Shown piece after piece: positions 44,788 through 57,689 of a stretch of 64,000 nt of DNA (position 1 is its first letter; each line of letters begins with the position of its first letter). Under the pieces are notes generated by a model. That model made no database searches and was not told where the DNA came from. It saw only the letters and a list, made by a program, of their open reading frames with translations. Source of the DNA: Seriola aureovittata (Eukaryota > Chordata > Actinopteri > Carangiformes > Carangidae); contig NC_079368.1 of assembly GCF_021018895.1 (NCBI RefSeq), positions 2,436,001-2,500,000 on the forward strand, read 5' to 3'. The position numbers were made by a program, and so were the translations under genes.

Positions 44788-46908
44788 GTGACGTAGTATA
44801 AAGAAAGACAAAGATCACGTCCGGAGGAGGTTGGGATGGATGGATGAATATGACACTTGAGAGCAGTGTTTGATTCCCATATGAAGGTGGCAGTATATGT
44901 TGTTTCTATTATCCATGAATGTTTGACAAAGTTAACCATGTTGTTATTATTGTAATCATGACAACAAACATTGTCTAATGTTGAGGAAGAACTTATTTTA
45001 ACCCAAATCACCATTCTCTGAACCAAGTGGTTTTAGTACCTAGACCGTTATTATAGTAACGGTCATGGCTTGGTTAAGTTGATGAAGGTAGCTGATGAAG
45101 GTTGGTGATGAAGGTAGCTACGCGGCTCTCGGTACATTAGTGTTTATCACTGTAACCATGACAACTAGGGTCCAGCAAGTCTGCTGCTGTAGGGGCGCTG
45201 TTTCAGGAGACTCCTATTGGTCGTATCAGAAGGTTGAAAAAAACATTCAACACATTCAATTTGATATCAAGTAAAACCAGGGTCAGGATCACATGTATTA
45301 GTTCAGATATCAATACTTTTTATTGCAGCTGATGTACTCTCATGTAAGGGAGAGAAATATCTCATGACTTATGAGGTCAATGGATGATTATATTTTAATT
45401 ACCTCACCTTATAACTTTTATTCCTTTTTGCCGCTCTCTGTGAATGACTTAATCACATGCATGATTAAACACAAGACAGCATATAACGGCAAATAACAAA
45501 TATTAATGTTATTATGTGAATTCTCTGAACTGATGAGATCACGCCACATGGGCTTATGTGATTGGACATGTGACTGATCTATTTTTTTTTTAGTATTGAA
45601 ACTCAAAACAAGAAGTATTAACAATCCTTTTATTCCTCTCCCAGTCCATTTTCTTGAAATGTACAAAGTGTCCGGTTTAGGACACCAAAGGCCACTATTC
45701 ACATCCACTCTCCTACGAAACACTAGCCCTTCCTTTAACCTCAACCAGGTAGTTTGAATAATTGCCTAAACCTACCCGCATGTTGATCAATGAAGTGACA
45801 AAAACCAGGACTGTTTCGTAAGGCACTCAAAAATGATGTCATCCTGCTGAAAGGATGTCAGCTCCATGGCAGGACCTGTTTCGTCTTTTGGTTTGACCTC
45901 TTCAGACTTTCCAGGGAGTTGGCTGCTGATTATTTGCTGACATCTGACCTGTAGGAGAATTTTCAAATAGTCACATGTATATCTTCAGCTTCAACATCCA
46001 GTGACTTATTGTGGCTATCTGTTATTTATTCAGCAGGTAAATGAGGATGAATGGAACCATAAAAATAAGACCAAGGTTTGCCTCTTTGATATTACTCTGC
46101 ACACATAGTATATTATCTTCAATCTGAGTTTGACTTAGCTTTCAGACCCTATGATCTAGTTTTGACACTAAACAGACTTCTCATCACTTACCCCAGGGTT
46201 TCCCCCGGCCTTAAGAGAACTCATCCTTCATGACCACCAAGCCTCTGCCTGAGGAAACTTAATGGCTTCACTTAAAGGTGGCAAAATGACAGTCTGACAG
46301 ATGCCCTGTTTAGACTACCGGCTTGGTTGCACTGATACACACGCATATCCTGAACAGGCAGACGATACAGTTACTAATGGACCTCTGTCAGGTGACTGCT
46401 TTAGCAAAGACCAAGGAGATAGTTACCATGGAAACAGGCATAAATTAAACCCCTTAACAGGCAGGGAGGGGGGGTCCATGTCCTTTATGCTCTTCTTGTT
46501 TCCCATCTAAAAGGTACAAAATTTATGATGGTCTAACAGAGGAAGTAACTTTTCAAGCAACATTTGACATTTTGTGCTTGGGTAGTGTATAAAGATGCCA
46601 AGATTGACAAATTGAGACAACAGCCAGTACAGACCTTGAGGAAGGCACTCTGCCATTTTTCATCTCAACAAACACTGAGAGCTCAAGAGCCCTTCAGAAA
46701 CCGCAACAGATAAAATAGGAAGTTTTGAGAACAGTGTAAATAGCTCTCGTCGTCGGCTCCATGCTCCCTGGCAAAATGGCAAATAGTGTTTTAAGTGAGA
46801 GGACATTGTTTACATGAAAGCTGTCAACCGCTGGTGTTAATCATCTCTGTGCAGGCAGCAGGATGAGCATGTTTCATTGTGTGAATGAGGTTAAATTCAT
46901 TATGATGA
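44788..46908. other. Gene-free DNA
   Basis: No exon supported. Short repeats of GATGAAGGTAGCT occur at 45079-45122. Confidence 0.4.
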
Positions 46909-47111
46909 TTGGGGAGACAAACCACTGTCTGAAAGGATAGAACCAGGTAAAGGACATGTATATGTTCATACACAAAATGGGTGAAACCAAATGTATCAAG
47001 AAGTGCCAGAAAGGCTTTACTTAGACGATGAGAGGCCTGATCCAGGTGAAAATTGAAGTCACCTGTAATTAAAATCTCATCAGCATGATTAACAAGGCCT
47101 GAGAGATATTC
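46909..47111 (-). pseudogene. LINE endonuclease-domain fragment
   Basis: On the minus strand an open stretch reads EYLSGLVNHADEILITGDFN, then FHLDQASHRLSKAFLALLD, then a TFGFTHFV segment and HVLYLVLSF. The GDFN box followed by H-x-D, and the later leucine/serine tail, are those of the AP-endonuclease domain of CR1/L2-like LINEs. The segment is isolated; no RT follows on the same strand within a few hundred bases. Confidence 0.7.
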
Positions 47112-47158
47112 TCCAAATTATTCTAAAAAATATAAACATTGATTAGATTGGGGGTCTG

Positions 47159-47178
47159 CCCCCCCCCCCCCCCCCCCC
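47159..47178. repeat. Poly-C run
   Basis: Twenty C residues; length may be uncertain. Confidence 0.9.
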
Positions 47179-47489
47179 ATTAGTACTTCTTGCATGTAAT
47201 TGTAAATATTACAATATATTTCCCATATTCATGCCTGGAGGAATCTTTCAGACACCCCTAAAGTGGACCATGCCATTTCTTAACCTTGACATTAGTTTGA
47301 CATCTCATCTGCCTGCCTCACTCCAAGAGTGGCTCCATCCTTAGGTCTCTGCTCCTGTGTGTCACACAGACACTGTAGGTAAATGTAAGTAGCAGTAGCT
47401 AACTATCTATCTTGTACATTTACTTTACACATACTTTCAATCATCAGAGGTCTTTATTAGACAGTGTGTCATCTACAGAAGAACAATAT

Positions 47490-47670
47490 TGGGACTCATT
47501 CACCAACCATTCTTAAGAAGAAATTTCTTCTAAAAACCCACTCACGCACTTTTTACGAAGATTCTGACATTCATCAATGTTTTCTTATTTGGGATTTGTT
47601 CTTAAGTAAGAACAGAATCTATGCACACTCAAGAATACTCTTACGCACATTTGAGTGCTGACGGGTTTGA
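47490..47670. repeat. Interspersed fish repeat
   Basis: GGGACTCATTCACCAACC, then TTCTTAAGAAGAAATTTCTTC, and repeated TTCTTA-AAGAA palindromic words are typical of a common teleost non-autonomous element. Ends were not defined. Family assignment is from general familiarity only. Confidence 0.35.
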
Positions 47671-47973
47671 GCAAAATAAGTTGTTATTTCTGTTCTACAG
47701 TTAAATAATATTATATTATTTAAATTACAATAATATTTTTGTCATTTATAATATTCTTTTTAAAAAAGCTTTGGTTATTTTACAAAGCATTGTGGTCTTT
47801 TAAAATAAATGAATGCTACATTAAAACACTTAACCGCTTGTTTGAGGTGCACTTCCTGAGGCAGTACCTAAGGTTCAGAACTACTAAAGTTCCTTTTGCG
47901 TTTTGATTCTGGTGTACCGTCTTTAGATTTTAGTTTTGGCATTTTTTCAACTTTTCCTTACGGTTTCTCTTTA

Positions 47974-48270
47974 GCCACGTTTCCACCACAGGAACTTTTC
48001 CCAGGAACCAAGAACCTTTTGAGGAACTATGCGTGTTTCCACCGCAGGAGCCAGGGTCTAAATTTAGTTCCAGGGTAATTGATCTACCCCCCAAAAAGGT
48101 ACCTGGTCGGGGGGTAGTACTTTCCAAAGGTTCAGGAACTTTGGGGGGTGTGGTCTGCATTGCTGAACATTTCTGACTGGTCGAGTACTCGCTGCATTTT
48201 ATTTCACCCGCCATGTTTAAGAGTCCACAGTGAGCAAGTGAGCAAACACATTTTACGCCGTAGTGAAATT
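47974..48270. repeat. Possible PIF/Harbinger-type MITE
   Basis: Several GTTTCCACC-GCAGGA(A/G) and CAGGAAC/GGAACC words recur with CCAGGGTAATT between, as in fish Harbinger-related MITEs whose ends read like CGTTTCCACCGCAGGAACT. A clean second end was not found. It directly precedes the gypsy relic. Confidence 0.35.
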
Positions 48271-48290
48271 GATGAGATTTCATCAATCAC

Positions 48291-49929
48291 TTTTTCTTTA
48301 TCTATCTAGATAACATCGTGGTCTTTTCCTGCTCACCCTCTGAACACATCATCCATGTCATTCAAGTTCTCCAGAGGCTCCAGGAGAACAAGCTATTCGT
48401 AAAGGCAGAGAAGTGTGATTTCCCTGTTCCCTCAGTCAGTTTTCTGGGCTACATAATTGAGAGTGGGCAGGTGAGGACCAATCCCGAGAAGATTGTAGGA
48501 AGCAGTGGAACAATGGCCCAAACCAACCACTAGGAGAGAGCTACATTGATTCCTGGGCTTGTTTTACCACCGCTTTTTCAAGGACTCCAGTAAAGTAGTG
48601 GCTCCCTTCACCAAACTCACGTCCTCCGCGTTTCCATTCCGTTGGTCCCCAAAGGCTGAGCACGCCTTCCCCTTCCTCCACGTGAAGAAACTGTATACCA
48701 CAGCCCCAGTTTTAATCCAGCCAGACCCGTCCCGTCGGTTTATTGTGGAGGTGGATGCTTCAGACTCAGGGGTTGGGGCAGTCCTCTCTCAGTGCATAGC
48801 TCCTGATAAAAAAGCTCCATCATCGTGTTTTTTTTCCCCATCACCTTTCTCCTGAACAAAACTATGACATGGGCAACTGTGAGTTTCTCGCCGTAAAACT
48901 GGCTCTGGAGGAATGGAGGCATTGGCTCGAGGGGGCTGAACAACCATTTATTGTAAGGACTGGCCAGCTATGGACACAGTCACCCATGACTTTGTCTCCG
49001 CCTGTTCAGTGTGTGCCCAGGGAAAGGCTTCCCATCGACTGTCTGCTGGAATTCTCAGACCCCTGCCAGTACCTAATCGCCCATATTACTCTAGAGTTTG
49101 TCACTGGTCTTCTTCCCTCACAAGGTAATTGAGTCATTCTAACTATTGTGGACTGTTTTTCCAAAGTGCTACACTTCCTGGCTCTCCCCACAGCCTGAAG
49201 GCCTGCTGACCTCCCAGTCAATCATGTTTTCCAGCTTCACAGGATCCCTATGGACATTGTCTCAGACCGTGGACCCCAGTAAATTTCCCAGGTTTGGAAA
49301 GCTTTTTGTCATGCTCTTGGTGCTACTATGAGTTTATCTTCTGGTTTCCACCCTCCAACTAATGGGCAGGTGGAGCGGGCCAACCCGGACCTGGAAGCTT
49401 TACTGCAATGCATTGCTGCCAGCAGTCCTTCATCCTGGAGCAGTCAACTCACTTGTGTGGAATATGCTCACAATTTCCTCTCCAGTGCTGCTACTGGTCA
49501 GAAAGTTTTGCTTTCCTCTAAACATGGTCCACTGAAAACTGACTCTAAGAAGCTCTCCCTGATATTTGGGACCATTTGAAGGATGGTGAACATCATCAAC
49601 CCATCTGTTGTTAAACTGAAGCTGTCTAATTCTTTGAGAATCCACCCCTTCATTCCATGTTTCTCAGTTAAAACTTGTGCATGTCAGTCCTCTGTGCCCT
49701 CCAACCGGTCCCCCTCCTCTTGCCCGGATTGTTGACAACCACCCAGCTCCTGGATGTACGCCATCAGGGTCAGGGACTTCAGTACCTGGTTGATTGGGAG
49801 GGATATGGACCAGAGGAGAGGTCTTGGATTCCCCGTCCCATTATGGACTCCTCTTGTCCAGTATTTTCATCTGACCCATGCAGACAAGCCTGGCCGGTCA
49901 CTCGGAGGCTCACATTGAGAGGGGGGTAG
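48291..49929 (+). pseudogene. Ty3/gypsy polyprotein relic: RT end, RNase H, integrase, chromodomain
   Basis: Domains in order on the plus strand: the reverse-transcriptase catalytic box, here YLDN instead of YLDD (48303-48314); the RT thumb words (KAEKCDF, SFLGYII); the connection and RNase-H start ([27 protein letters not shown], 48559-48815); integrase zinc-finger end (near 48985-49025) and pieces of the core (TIVDCFSKVLHFLALP at 49143-49190; HPPTNGQVERA at 49349-49385); and a chromodomain ([15 protein letters not shown] at 49780-49825). At least five frame changes or deletions break it. The 5' half (gag, protease, most RT) is absent. It ends at the polypurine tract. Confidence 0.9.
49914..49929 (+). 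other. Polypurine tract of the gypsy relic
   Basis: TTGAGAGGGGGGTAG sits immediately before the TGTCATGG that opens the LTR, the normal place for plus-strand priming. Confidence 0.75.
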
Positions 49930-50334
49930 TGTCATGGTCCTGGTCTGGGCTCCAGGAGTTTTCCCCCCTCTCCTTTTGTCTCCACTGTTTTTTGTTTTTT
50001 TTGTTTCTTTTCCCCCATTCCATTGTATTTCCTGTGTTGTGTGTCAGTGTCAGTCTAACCTCACTCTCCTTGTGCCTCAGGATCTTCTTCTGTCTGCCTG
50101 CATCGGATCCAGTTCCATCCTGCCCTTCCCTGACAGATCTAACAGAGTGACTCACCACATGCCTGCCCCTCAGCCACCTCTTCAGCCCAGCAACCTCCAG
50201 TCCTGAACCTCTGCACCACCATTGCTCACCTGCCAGACCCCCACAGCCAACTACTCTTAACAATATAATCAAATCAACCCACACCACTGAGTTGTCTTCC
50301 TTTTGGGTGCTCAAGCATTTAGTTGGTTATAACA
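49930..50334 (+). mobile_element. 3' LTR of the gypsy relic
   Basis: The block starts TGTCATGGTCCTGG directly after the polypurine tract. It ends near TTTTGGGTGCTCAAGC...TTATAACA, which resembles the usual TTTTGGGT...ACA end of related fish LTRs. Length is about 405 bp. The exact 3' end is by eye and no 5' LTR was found in the window. Confidence 0.65.
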
Positions 50335-53300
50335 AATACTATAAGGACTGTAATGTCTCAGTTCACTGCGCCTGCACTGTGCTTTGTTCCCTTTTGCCCT
50401 GAAGTAAAAGTCGACCCCCCTGATTGTCACTGTATAATACATACTCTGATTGTGACTATAGTAATGAAGGTCCTTTAAGCTTAACAAAGTACTAATTTTA
50501 ACCCAAAGAAGTTTATTTTTTTGCCTAAACCAAACCTTTATCAGAGAATTGTCTAGTTGGTTCAGTTGGATCGGAGGGTATCTGAGCCGATGGACAAACT
50601 ACCTATAAGGTTGTTGAGGACTTTTTGGGTTTTAATACTCTGAATTTAATATTTTATAAAGTCAGATACTAGTGTGCATGTAAACATATTGTTAGATTTC
50701 AAATCATGGCTTTATATTGTGATGCCATATCTGTGAGGTCTTACAACTACAACATGTTAAAGTTCTAAGTGCAGACATTGTGTGGGAGTTCATCACCTTT
50801 TCTTGTTTGATTAATAAGTTATCCAAGATTCTTGTGGATAACAGATGAAATGTTTATTTCACAGCTACAATGAAACCTGATAACATTTTTAGCTGCATTA
50901 GTGTAGAACGTCTGACAGCTAACAGTAGCCATTCACTGGCTCCTCAGCTTTGTTCGGCAGCTTTGACTTTTCCCTGCTCGTGAATAAGTGTGCCCTCAGT
51001 AACACTGAAGTCTGCTCCTGAGGAGGAGAAAGCAGCCTTGGCCGGCCACCCTCAGCCTTTCACATGGACATGTTGCTGTGATCCCTAACTGGAGGCAGCA
51101 GAGCAAGACACTGCATCTATTCAGCGGGGAGTCAGGCTTTTGATTTGGTTCATGGGGATCACTTCTAACTGCAGACAAGCATTAACACTGAGTGGGTCGT
51201 CATCTTTGACTTGATCAACCAATGATAGGGGAGCAGCGGCGCACCAGCTTTAAAATGAGCTGAAGTAAAAAGGGTCTCTGTGCCACCAGTGCCGGGCTGA
51301 ATCAAAGTGTTGTCTTTTATTCCAAACCCATTAGCAACCTCCCGACACATGCTATAATAAAAATACACATTTATTTTGGTCAAAATGGGATGAAAACAGC
51401 ACTTCAAAGCTCTTGGAGATTGAAGTAGCAATTTGGATGTTTCATTTTTTCCTCTTTCATTGCATTGGTTTGGTTTTGGTCATGAGGAGACCTATTCACA
51501 AAGCCCAGGATTGTCCATTCAGTAAGATGATTTTTTTAATGAAGAGATATCATTTCTTCTATTAATGTACAGACGTGTGTGTGTGGGGTGTGTGTGTGTA
51601 TGTGTGTGTATATGTGTGTCATTCAGCCAGATGCCAGTCAAAAGAAAGAGACTGAAAGTAGGCTAATGGGAATTATGCTGCTACACTCTCATTATAAACT
51701 CATTTCATTCGGGCTTAAAGATAAAAAAAAAAAAAACTTTCTTCATAAGGTTTAGTATATGGTGTAACTAGTAGAAATTATTTTCCCATGTATAGAGTGA
51801 ATACTGAAATAATTTAGTGACATATGAGCAACAACAACATGAGCACAAATGACATCAATTCTCATGTAGGGAAAACTGCCTTTAGTAATTACCCAATAAT
51901 CCCAAAGCTCATTGATTTATGGGCATCACAGTTATGTATATTGTGCACATACAGGTATTACATCAGATTTTAAAATGTAACTTTTCATAAATGATAGAAT
52001 AATGACCTGAATAACAATTACTGGGGTCTGAACAGATACAGTAATGTATGCATGTCCACCATTATAGAGGACAATGTGATCAAGGAGCTTAATAATGAGG
52101 CGGTACTGTCTAGTTCGGAATTTCAGAGATAAGCCAGGAGAAAGAGATGTTAAATAATAAATGATCTGCCTTTTTGGTCCAAAGATATTATCCATCTACA
52201 GTGAAGAGACTCTGCTCATACAGTTGTCTAATGTGTTTTGAATCCAGCTGAAAACCTGGAGTCAGGTCTGCAGCTTCTGTCTCTTTTAGTACTCGGCTGT
52301 TTTCATGTAATTTACCTGCCTGATTATCAGTTATCCCTTTATCATTACTACAATACTTGATGAAAGCAATGCGTACTGTGCAGTTTCCATCCCTGATTAG
52401 AACATGATTGCAAATAACTGAAAGTGGAGGTTTTTCCCTGAATGCAGCTATATGCATGTGTACATGCCCTTGTAGCTGCATGTTTGCAGTCCCAAGCTCT
52501 GATGGTGCATACCTTTGAGTCCTTGTGTACAACAGCCATTTTAACAGCATCAGGGTGATGTTAGCATATGTAGCTTTAAGTCCCTCTGGGTCTAATTCAA
52601 CACTTGTTTGTGACACTGTGGCACCTGGAGACCAGCGGTCTGATGTCTGACATGCTGTTGCCCATGGCTGCTTTCCAGCTCAGCATCAGTCGGGAATCAG
52701 CAGCCATGTAAAACAGGCCCACGCGACCTGAAACTTTAATGCCGACACAAAGGCTACCAGGATTTTGCTCATCCCCCATTCTGGTGTGCTGTGGGACTTC
52801 CTCCGTGTCGGACACAGTCATCAGCATTACAGACCTACGTGGTGCAAGTCATGATTGTGGATCCCACCTTAGTCCTCATTAGAGGGACATGGTGATAAAC
52901 ACAAGGGACTAATTTTCAGATGTTGCAACAAGTAAGCCATATGACAGGAGGAGTATGTTCAATGTTACCCCCCGCTACACACACATACACACACCCTGCT
53001 CCTAGTTTCTGCCTGACTTCCTCAGCTACACCACCAACATTCTGTGAGCAGCATGCAGTTAATTATTGAGCACCTGAAGAGCAGCACAGCTCTTAGTCTG
53101 ATGCTGTGTGGTTGTTTAAAATAGCTCGCCGCACACTGTGTGCGTAGCACACACGCTGTTTTACACAAATCACATACGATGCTGCCTTTTCACCATATGT
53201 CATTCTTTCCTTTGTCGGCCAGAGTAGAAGCAGCAGCCTCTATTCACTTTGCATCATCTTAATAACAGCAATTATCAACATCATAATTTGTTACTTTTGA

Positions 53301-53721
53301 TTTTTTGGAGTGAGAGGCAGTGTTGGAATTCAGATGAAATATCAGATTACAAATCCCTCTTCATCTTTTTCACTCTGCATGCCAAGTAAGTGGGACATAA
53401 TGAAAGATTACCATGTCAGGTGCCCAGAGTGAGCAGTGAAGTCATGTAATGATCTGCTGTTGAGCTGTGGACAAATGAAGCAACATTGTGATCAAGTTCA
53501 GTTCAGAGGTAAAAAATACTTTGACACATCACAGATCAAATTCACAGTTTTTACAAAGGTGACAAGTGACACCACTGATAGTAGTCTGACTTTCTTTTTA
53601 ATTGAAACAATTTTTCACTGTGATTCAGTAGCTTGAAGTTTGACTATATTATGCTTATTCAGTATTTCTTCTACAATCATTGCAGAAAACTCTCCAAAGA
53701 TTCAGCCCATCACGTAACACT
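50335..53721. other. Gene-free DNA, parts resembling conserved non-coding sequence
   Basis: No exon or transposon is recognised. 50990-51200 and 52600-53300 have balanced composition and few simple repeats, unlike their surroundings, and could include conserved non-coding elements. A (GT)n run is at 51571-51620. Confidence 0.3.
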
Positions 53722-54056
53722 CAGGGCTCTATCTCACACCCAGGGAAAAAGTGCAACACAAGTGTCTTTGCTAGTTTTAGACCAACACAGTTGTCATTTT
53801 CCAGTAGAGCGCCCATATTGTTTAAATAGCAAATGTAGTTGAATCCATCTTAGGGCCTGTGCCCATGGGCATGTTTGGCCTTAAAATGAGATGTGGTCAG
53901 GTGAAGTGTTGTTGCATTGCTGCGGAACGTGATTGACCAACAAAAACCTGGTCTGAAGTCAGTGGTTTAGTATTTCACTGTTATTTTAAGAAAGAGTAAT
54001 ATGCTCCTACATAGGCGGGTGAACAACACACCCTGTTACGCACAAGCATAGTGTGC
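53722..54056 (+). mobile_element. Left part of a fish DNA transposon-like repeat
   Basis: The stretch from CAGGGCTCTATCTCACACCC through GTGTCTTTGCTAGTTTTAGA, TTGACCAACAAAAACCTGG, TAATATGCTCC and CATAGGCGGGTG is the left half of an interspersed repeat common in teleosts. Its right half is recognisable at 55927-56083 in the same orientation. Recognition rests on memory of the family, not a search. Confidence 0.55.
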
Positions 54057-54970
54057 CACAATGTTTCTCATTCATCACCTATACTATGTAGGGACTCACC
54101 ACACTCAAGATCGAGGGGACCACATGTTCTTCCTGTTCCATGTTCCCCACAATTCCTCACTGTTCCAACCTGGTGACGACCCTTCCCCAGGGACCTTACT
54201 GACTGGTCGGTGCATGACATGTGACCCCCCAGGGTGCCACCAAAGAAAACCAGCTCCCTTCCTTTGTCCTCTATCTTCTCTCCTTGGCTTACTCAGGAGC
54301 AGCAGCAGCTCCTCTCTCCTCTCTGAACCTATTCAAGGAGCAACAAGGCTCCCAGCCCAGGTCAGCCCTGCTACCTCAGACAACAACTCCCTTGCCGGCC
54401 TGCCCATGGTAGACTGCAACACTCTTCTCCTCAACAGCAGAGTTAGCAAGGGACAGCCAACTCTGTGAGAAGAACAAAGAGGAAACCAGCGGCCTCCTCT
54501 GTCTCATGGAGACCACACAGCCAGACAGGACTTCACTCCTCTAGGAAGCAACAGAATCCCACTGGACTTCATAACACGACTCGAAAGGACCTCTTTCTTT
54601 TGTTCCAAGGACTGGGTAACGTTACCCGACTGGGCCTAACCTAACCTAGCACAGCACACCACAGCTGAGCAGTAGAACTCTTCACCTTTCTTAACGTACA
54701 TGTACATGTTGGTTAATGTTTTGTTTTTGTAATGATTGCTTACGTTGTGGTTAGTCACACTGTTAATTTGGTACTTGTATGTTCAGACACGTATCTGTAG
54801 CATATCTCAATTCTAGGGCCTGCATCTAACCTTCTCCCTCTAACCTGGTACCTTTAGATTACATGAACTGAGCTAACAAAGAAACTCACAACTTCCCTCC
54901 CCCATACAACAGGAGATCTCAGCGGCCATTTTGTGACTATTTTGAATCGGCCATATTGTCTTTGTCTGTG

Positions 54971-55038
<68 letters not shown>

Positions 55039-55926
55039 TCCATACTTTTAGATAGATTAGACATTGTATGTTTTATTTTTTTACATTGTGAATAAAAATA
55101 TTAAAGTATAACTACTGGTGTGTTTAATATTGCAGTGAAGTGTAAATAATGACAACCTCTATTCAGTAGAATTCCAATCCTTCAACTTTGACTTACTGTT
55201 GTCACGACATGCCTTGACAAAAAGCAAGGGAATGCAGGTTAGAGCAAACAATAATACATTTATTAACAACAAAATGGTATAACTAACACAAAAGATCGAA
55301 GGCAGGCCTTGAGGTGTAAATTTCAGCATGATCAGTGGTGTTGGTGCATGTGTGTATGAGTGGGATATCTAACGTATGAACTATTGTCTGCATGAACACA
55401 AAAGTAAAATATGCCAAGGAGCTGAGAGAGAGCCCCCAAAGACAGCACTGGGCCAAGGTTCTTCCAAGTAGGTGATCTGGATGCAGCTCTGCCCTCCAGA
55501 TACCGACTGCACAATGAGAAAAACAGAAGAATAACTTAAAACAGAAATCACAAAGATGGGCCAGGGGTTTTAATATTAATATTTTTGATATTAATGTTTT
55601 AATTTAATATCAAAATTTATGATAGCTAATAAATTGATAAACAACCAAGGCCCAACAACTAAATTTTTCCACTGTTTCATAGTATAATGAAAGTTTCTTT
55701 ATGCTCCTCATAATGTAACATAAAAGATGTCTAATGTTGCTTCACTGTAGATCTGTGTTCAGTGCACTGATTCACTCAGCCCTCCCTTCCCCCTCAGGAC
55801 ACACGGAGCTGCTGCCTGTGTCAGGACTGGACTCTGGTCAGCTGACCACAAGTATACTCTGATTCTGTGTGTATAACAGCAGTCCACCAAGGTGCAGGCA
55901 TGTATAGCTTATAAAGGGAATGGGAG
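54057..55926. other. 1.87-kb segment between two halves of one repeat
   Basis: Contains an open frame at 54061-54468 with no known motif, an (AC)31 array (54974-55036) and otherwise unclassified DNA. It is either an insertion into the repeat or the interior of a longer, possibly coding, version of it. Confidence 0.35.
54974..55036. repeat. (AC)31 microsatellite
   Basis: Uninterrupted AC array. Confidence 0.97.
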
Positions 55927-56083
55927 ATGGCACTCTGATTGGTTTAGTGCTTGTTACGCCCTAAACACTCCCACAATTAATTAAGAAACACAACCCTTTT
56001 GAACCATGCACCCGGAGCAGCAACATGCACGCCCTAAATGTGCTTGTGCCATGCACTTTAGACCATGTGCTTTGGACTGTCAG
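55927..56083 (+). mobile_element. Right part of the split fish repeat
   Basis: GGCACTCTGATTGGTTTAGT, TTACGCCC, ACACTCCCACAATTAATTAA, ACCCTTTTGAACCATGC, CGCCCTAAATGTGCTTG and CACTTTAGACC are the ordered words of the right half of the repeat begun at 53722. The terminal inverted repeat is degenerate or missing. Confidence 0.55.
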
Positions 56084-57167
56084 TTCGACATCATATTTGG
56101 TCAGTCTCACCTTAAGACAAAGATGAAAGTTAAATTGTGTAGCTTTTGAGTTTTCGTCTAACAGCCTGCCTGTGGCCACGTGGTGAATTTTGAAACACAG
56201 TTATTCGAACTGTATTATATTTTGTCCAATCTGCCCCAAACTTGGTCACAACATACTTTACACAACACAGATGATGCTTCCTTTTGTTGAACGGTGTAGC
56301 TGTGGCAGCACAGCAAATTTCTGTGTCTCTTCGGGTGATAAAGTGACACAGGCACATAAAGTGTGCTTGTTTAAGGGGAATCTGCCTCTATCTAGTGGAC
56401 ATAATTAAGAAGGCTTATAAAAATGCAGTACATCTTTTCTGTGGCTAAACAGTTTAAGTAGGAAATTTTAAACCTGGTTGCGACGATGTGCGGCTGCTTT
56501 TACAGGCCTACCCCCCCCAGGGTGTGCAATAGTGCAAGGGCCCGCTCAATGCTGCTTGCAGCTTTTAATTCAAGTAACATTTTTACATTATTTCACCCAA
56601 AACCAGCTGGTCGGTTTCAAATCTAACTCTGCAATGTACAAAAGTGCAGACAGAAAATAAATAAATCAAACAAAATTAAGCCACATCCATCTAATACATT
56701 TTCATTCTTATGGAGAGTCCACACATGACCACAGTGCAAAAAAAAAAAGGTCATCTAGAAGAATTTGGCTGGACACTTTGTGCTTGAACAGTATCGGGAA
56801 GTCCATTTTATTCAGGCTCTCCGGGTTGGAGCCTATTCCAGCATGCACTGAGGTGTGGTACACCTGTCTGGTACAGGCCTGTCTGTGTGAAAAATTAAGT
56901 TGTGTCTCTTTAAATATGTCTGTCCATTACCTGTCCAACACCTGTTACCTGTGTGTAGGTCACAGTGACAGTAGGTCAGAAAATGGGCCAGAAAATCTGG
57001 TTTCCTGAGAATTGTCTCTTCAACATGGTGGATGGGTTTGACTGGACATACTAACATTGATTCTAAGACTTCTGTGGATCAGTATCTTCAGAACACAGAA
57101 ATCTCACTGTGAATAAGGAGACCCCCCCCCCCCCCAAATGCAGTTAAAGAGCACACACACAGAATGA
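56084..57167. other. Gene-free DNA
   Basis: No exon supported. A poly-C run lies at about 57122-57136. Confidence 0.4.
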
Positions 57168-57430
57168 GCTGCTAGCCGCCGTGTAAACTGGTAACACAGA
57201 TATATCATGTCTCATCCCCGGTTGGTGCTCCTGCAAAAGCATCAGAGCCTTCGTGGGAGACGCTTCAATCGGTGATCGTGTGTTTTTAAAACTTATTTTG
57301 GGGCTGCAGCTCACTCTGTCATCCTGGGGTGCAGTGCGGCCGTGGTATTTCTGGTTTAAAAGGTTATGGTTAGAGTTCGGGTTAGGTTTAACAGAAACAG
57401 GTGACAGGTCTGTCTACAGTGTCTGTACTC
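57168..57430 (+). repeat. Dispersed repeat, copy 2 (partner at 1418-1634)
   Basis: Shares ordered blocks with 1418-1634 in the same orientation (see there). The next 220 bp (to about 57652) also contain words found in the element at 14739-14965, so the family may be larger than the shared part. Confidence 0.6.
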
Positions 57431-57689
57431 TATAAGACTTCACAGCAGGAAAAGGGGCGAAAATGATCATGTTCACCCGGGTGTTGTGTTTACATCAATG
57501 CCGATCTGAGCCGGAGCCAATAAATACCTTTGTCTGCTGCGGAGTCATTTGACCCGGATGTGAATACCGATTGTACCCCTTTCCATTGCTGACAAAAGCC
57601 AGTTGTTCGCGGGTCTTAGCAGGTTTTTTGACCAGTGGAAGAGGGGCTCAAAAGAAAGTCTTCAGGAGAATCGTTCTAATGTCAGCAGC

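Noticed and set aside
44709..45026. 105-codon minus-strand frame with Ile-Phe repeats
   Set aside because: It is produced by the (GAAAAT)n microsatellite.
54061..54468. 135-codon open frame
   Set aside because: No recognised domain, Ser/Pro-rich in its second half and inside repeat-rich DNA. Kept only as part of the split-repeat observation.
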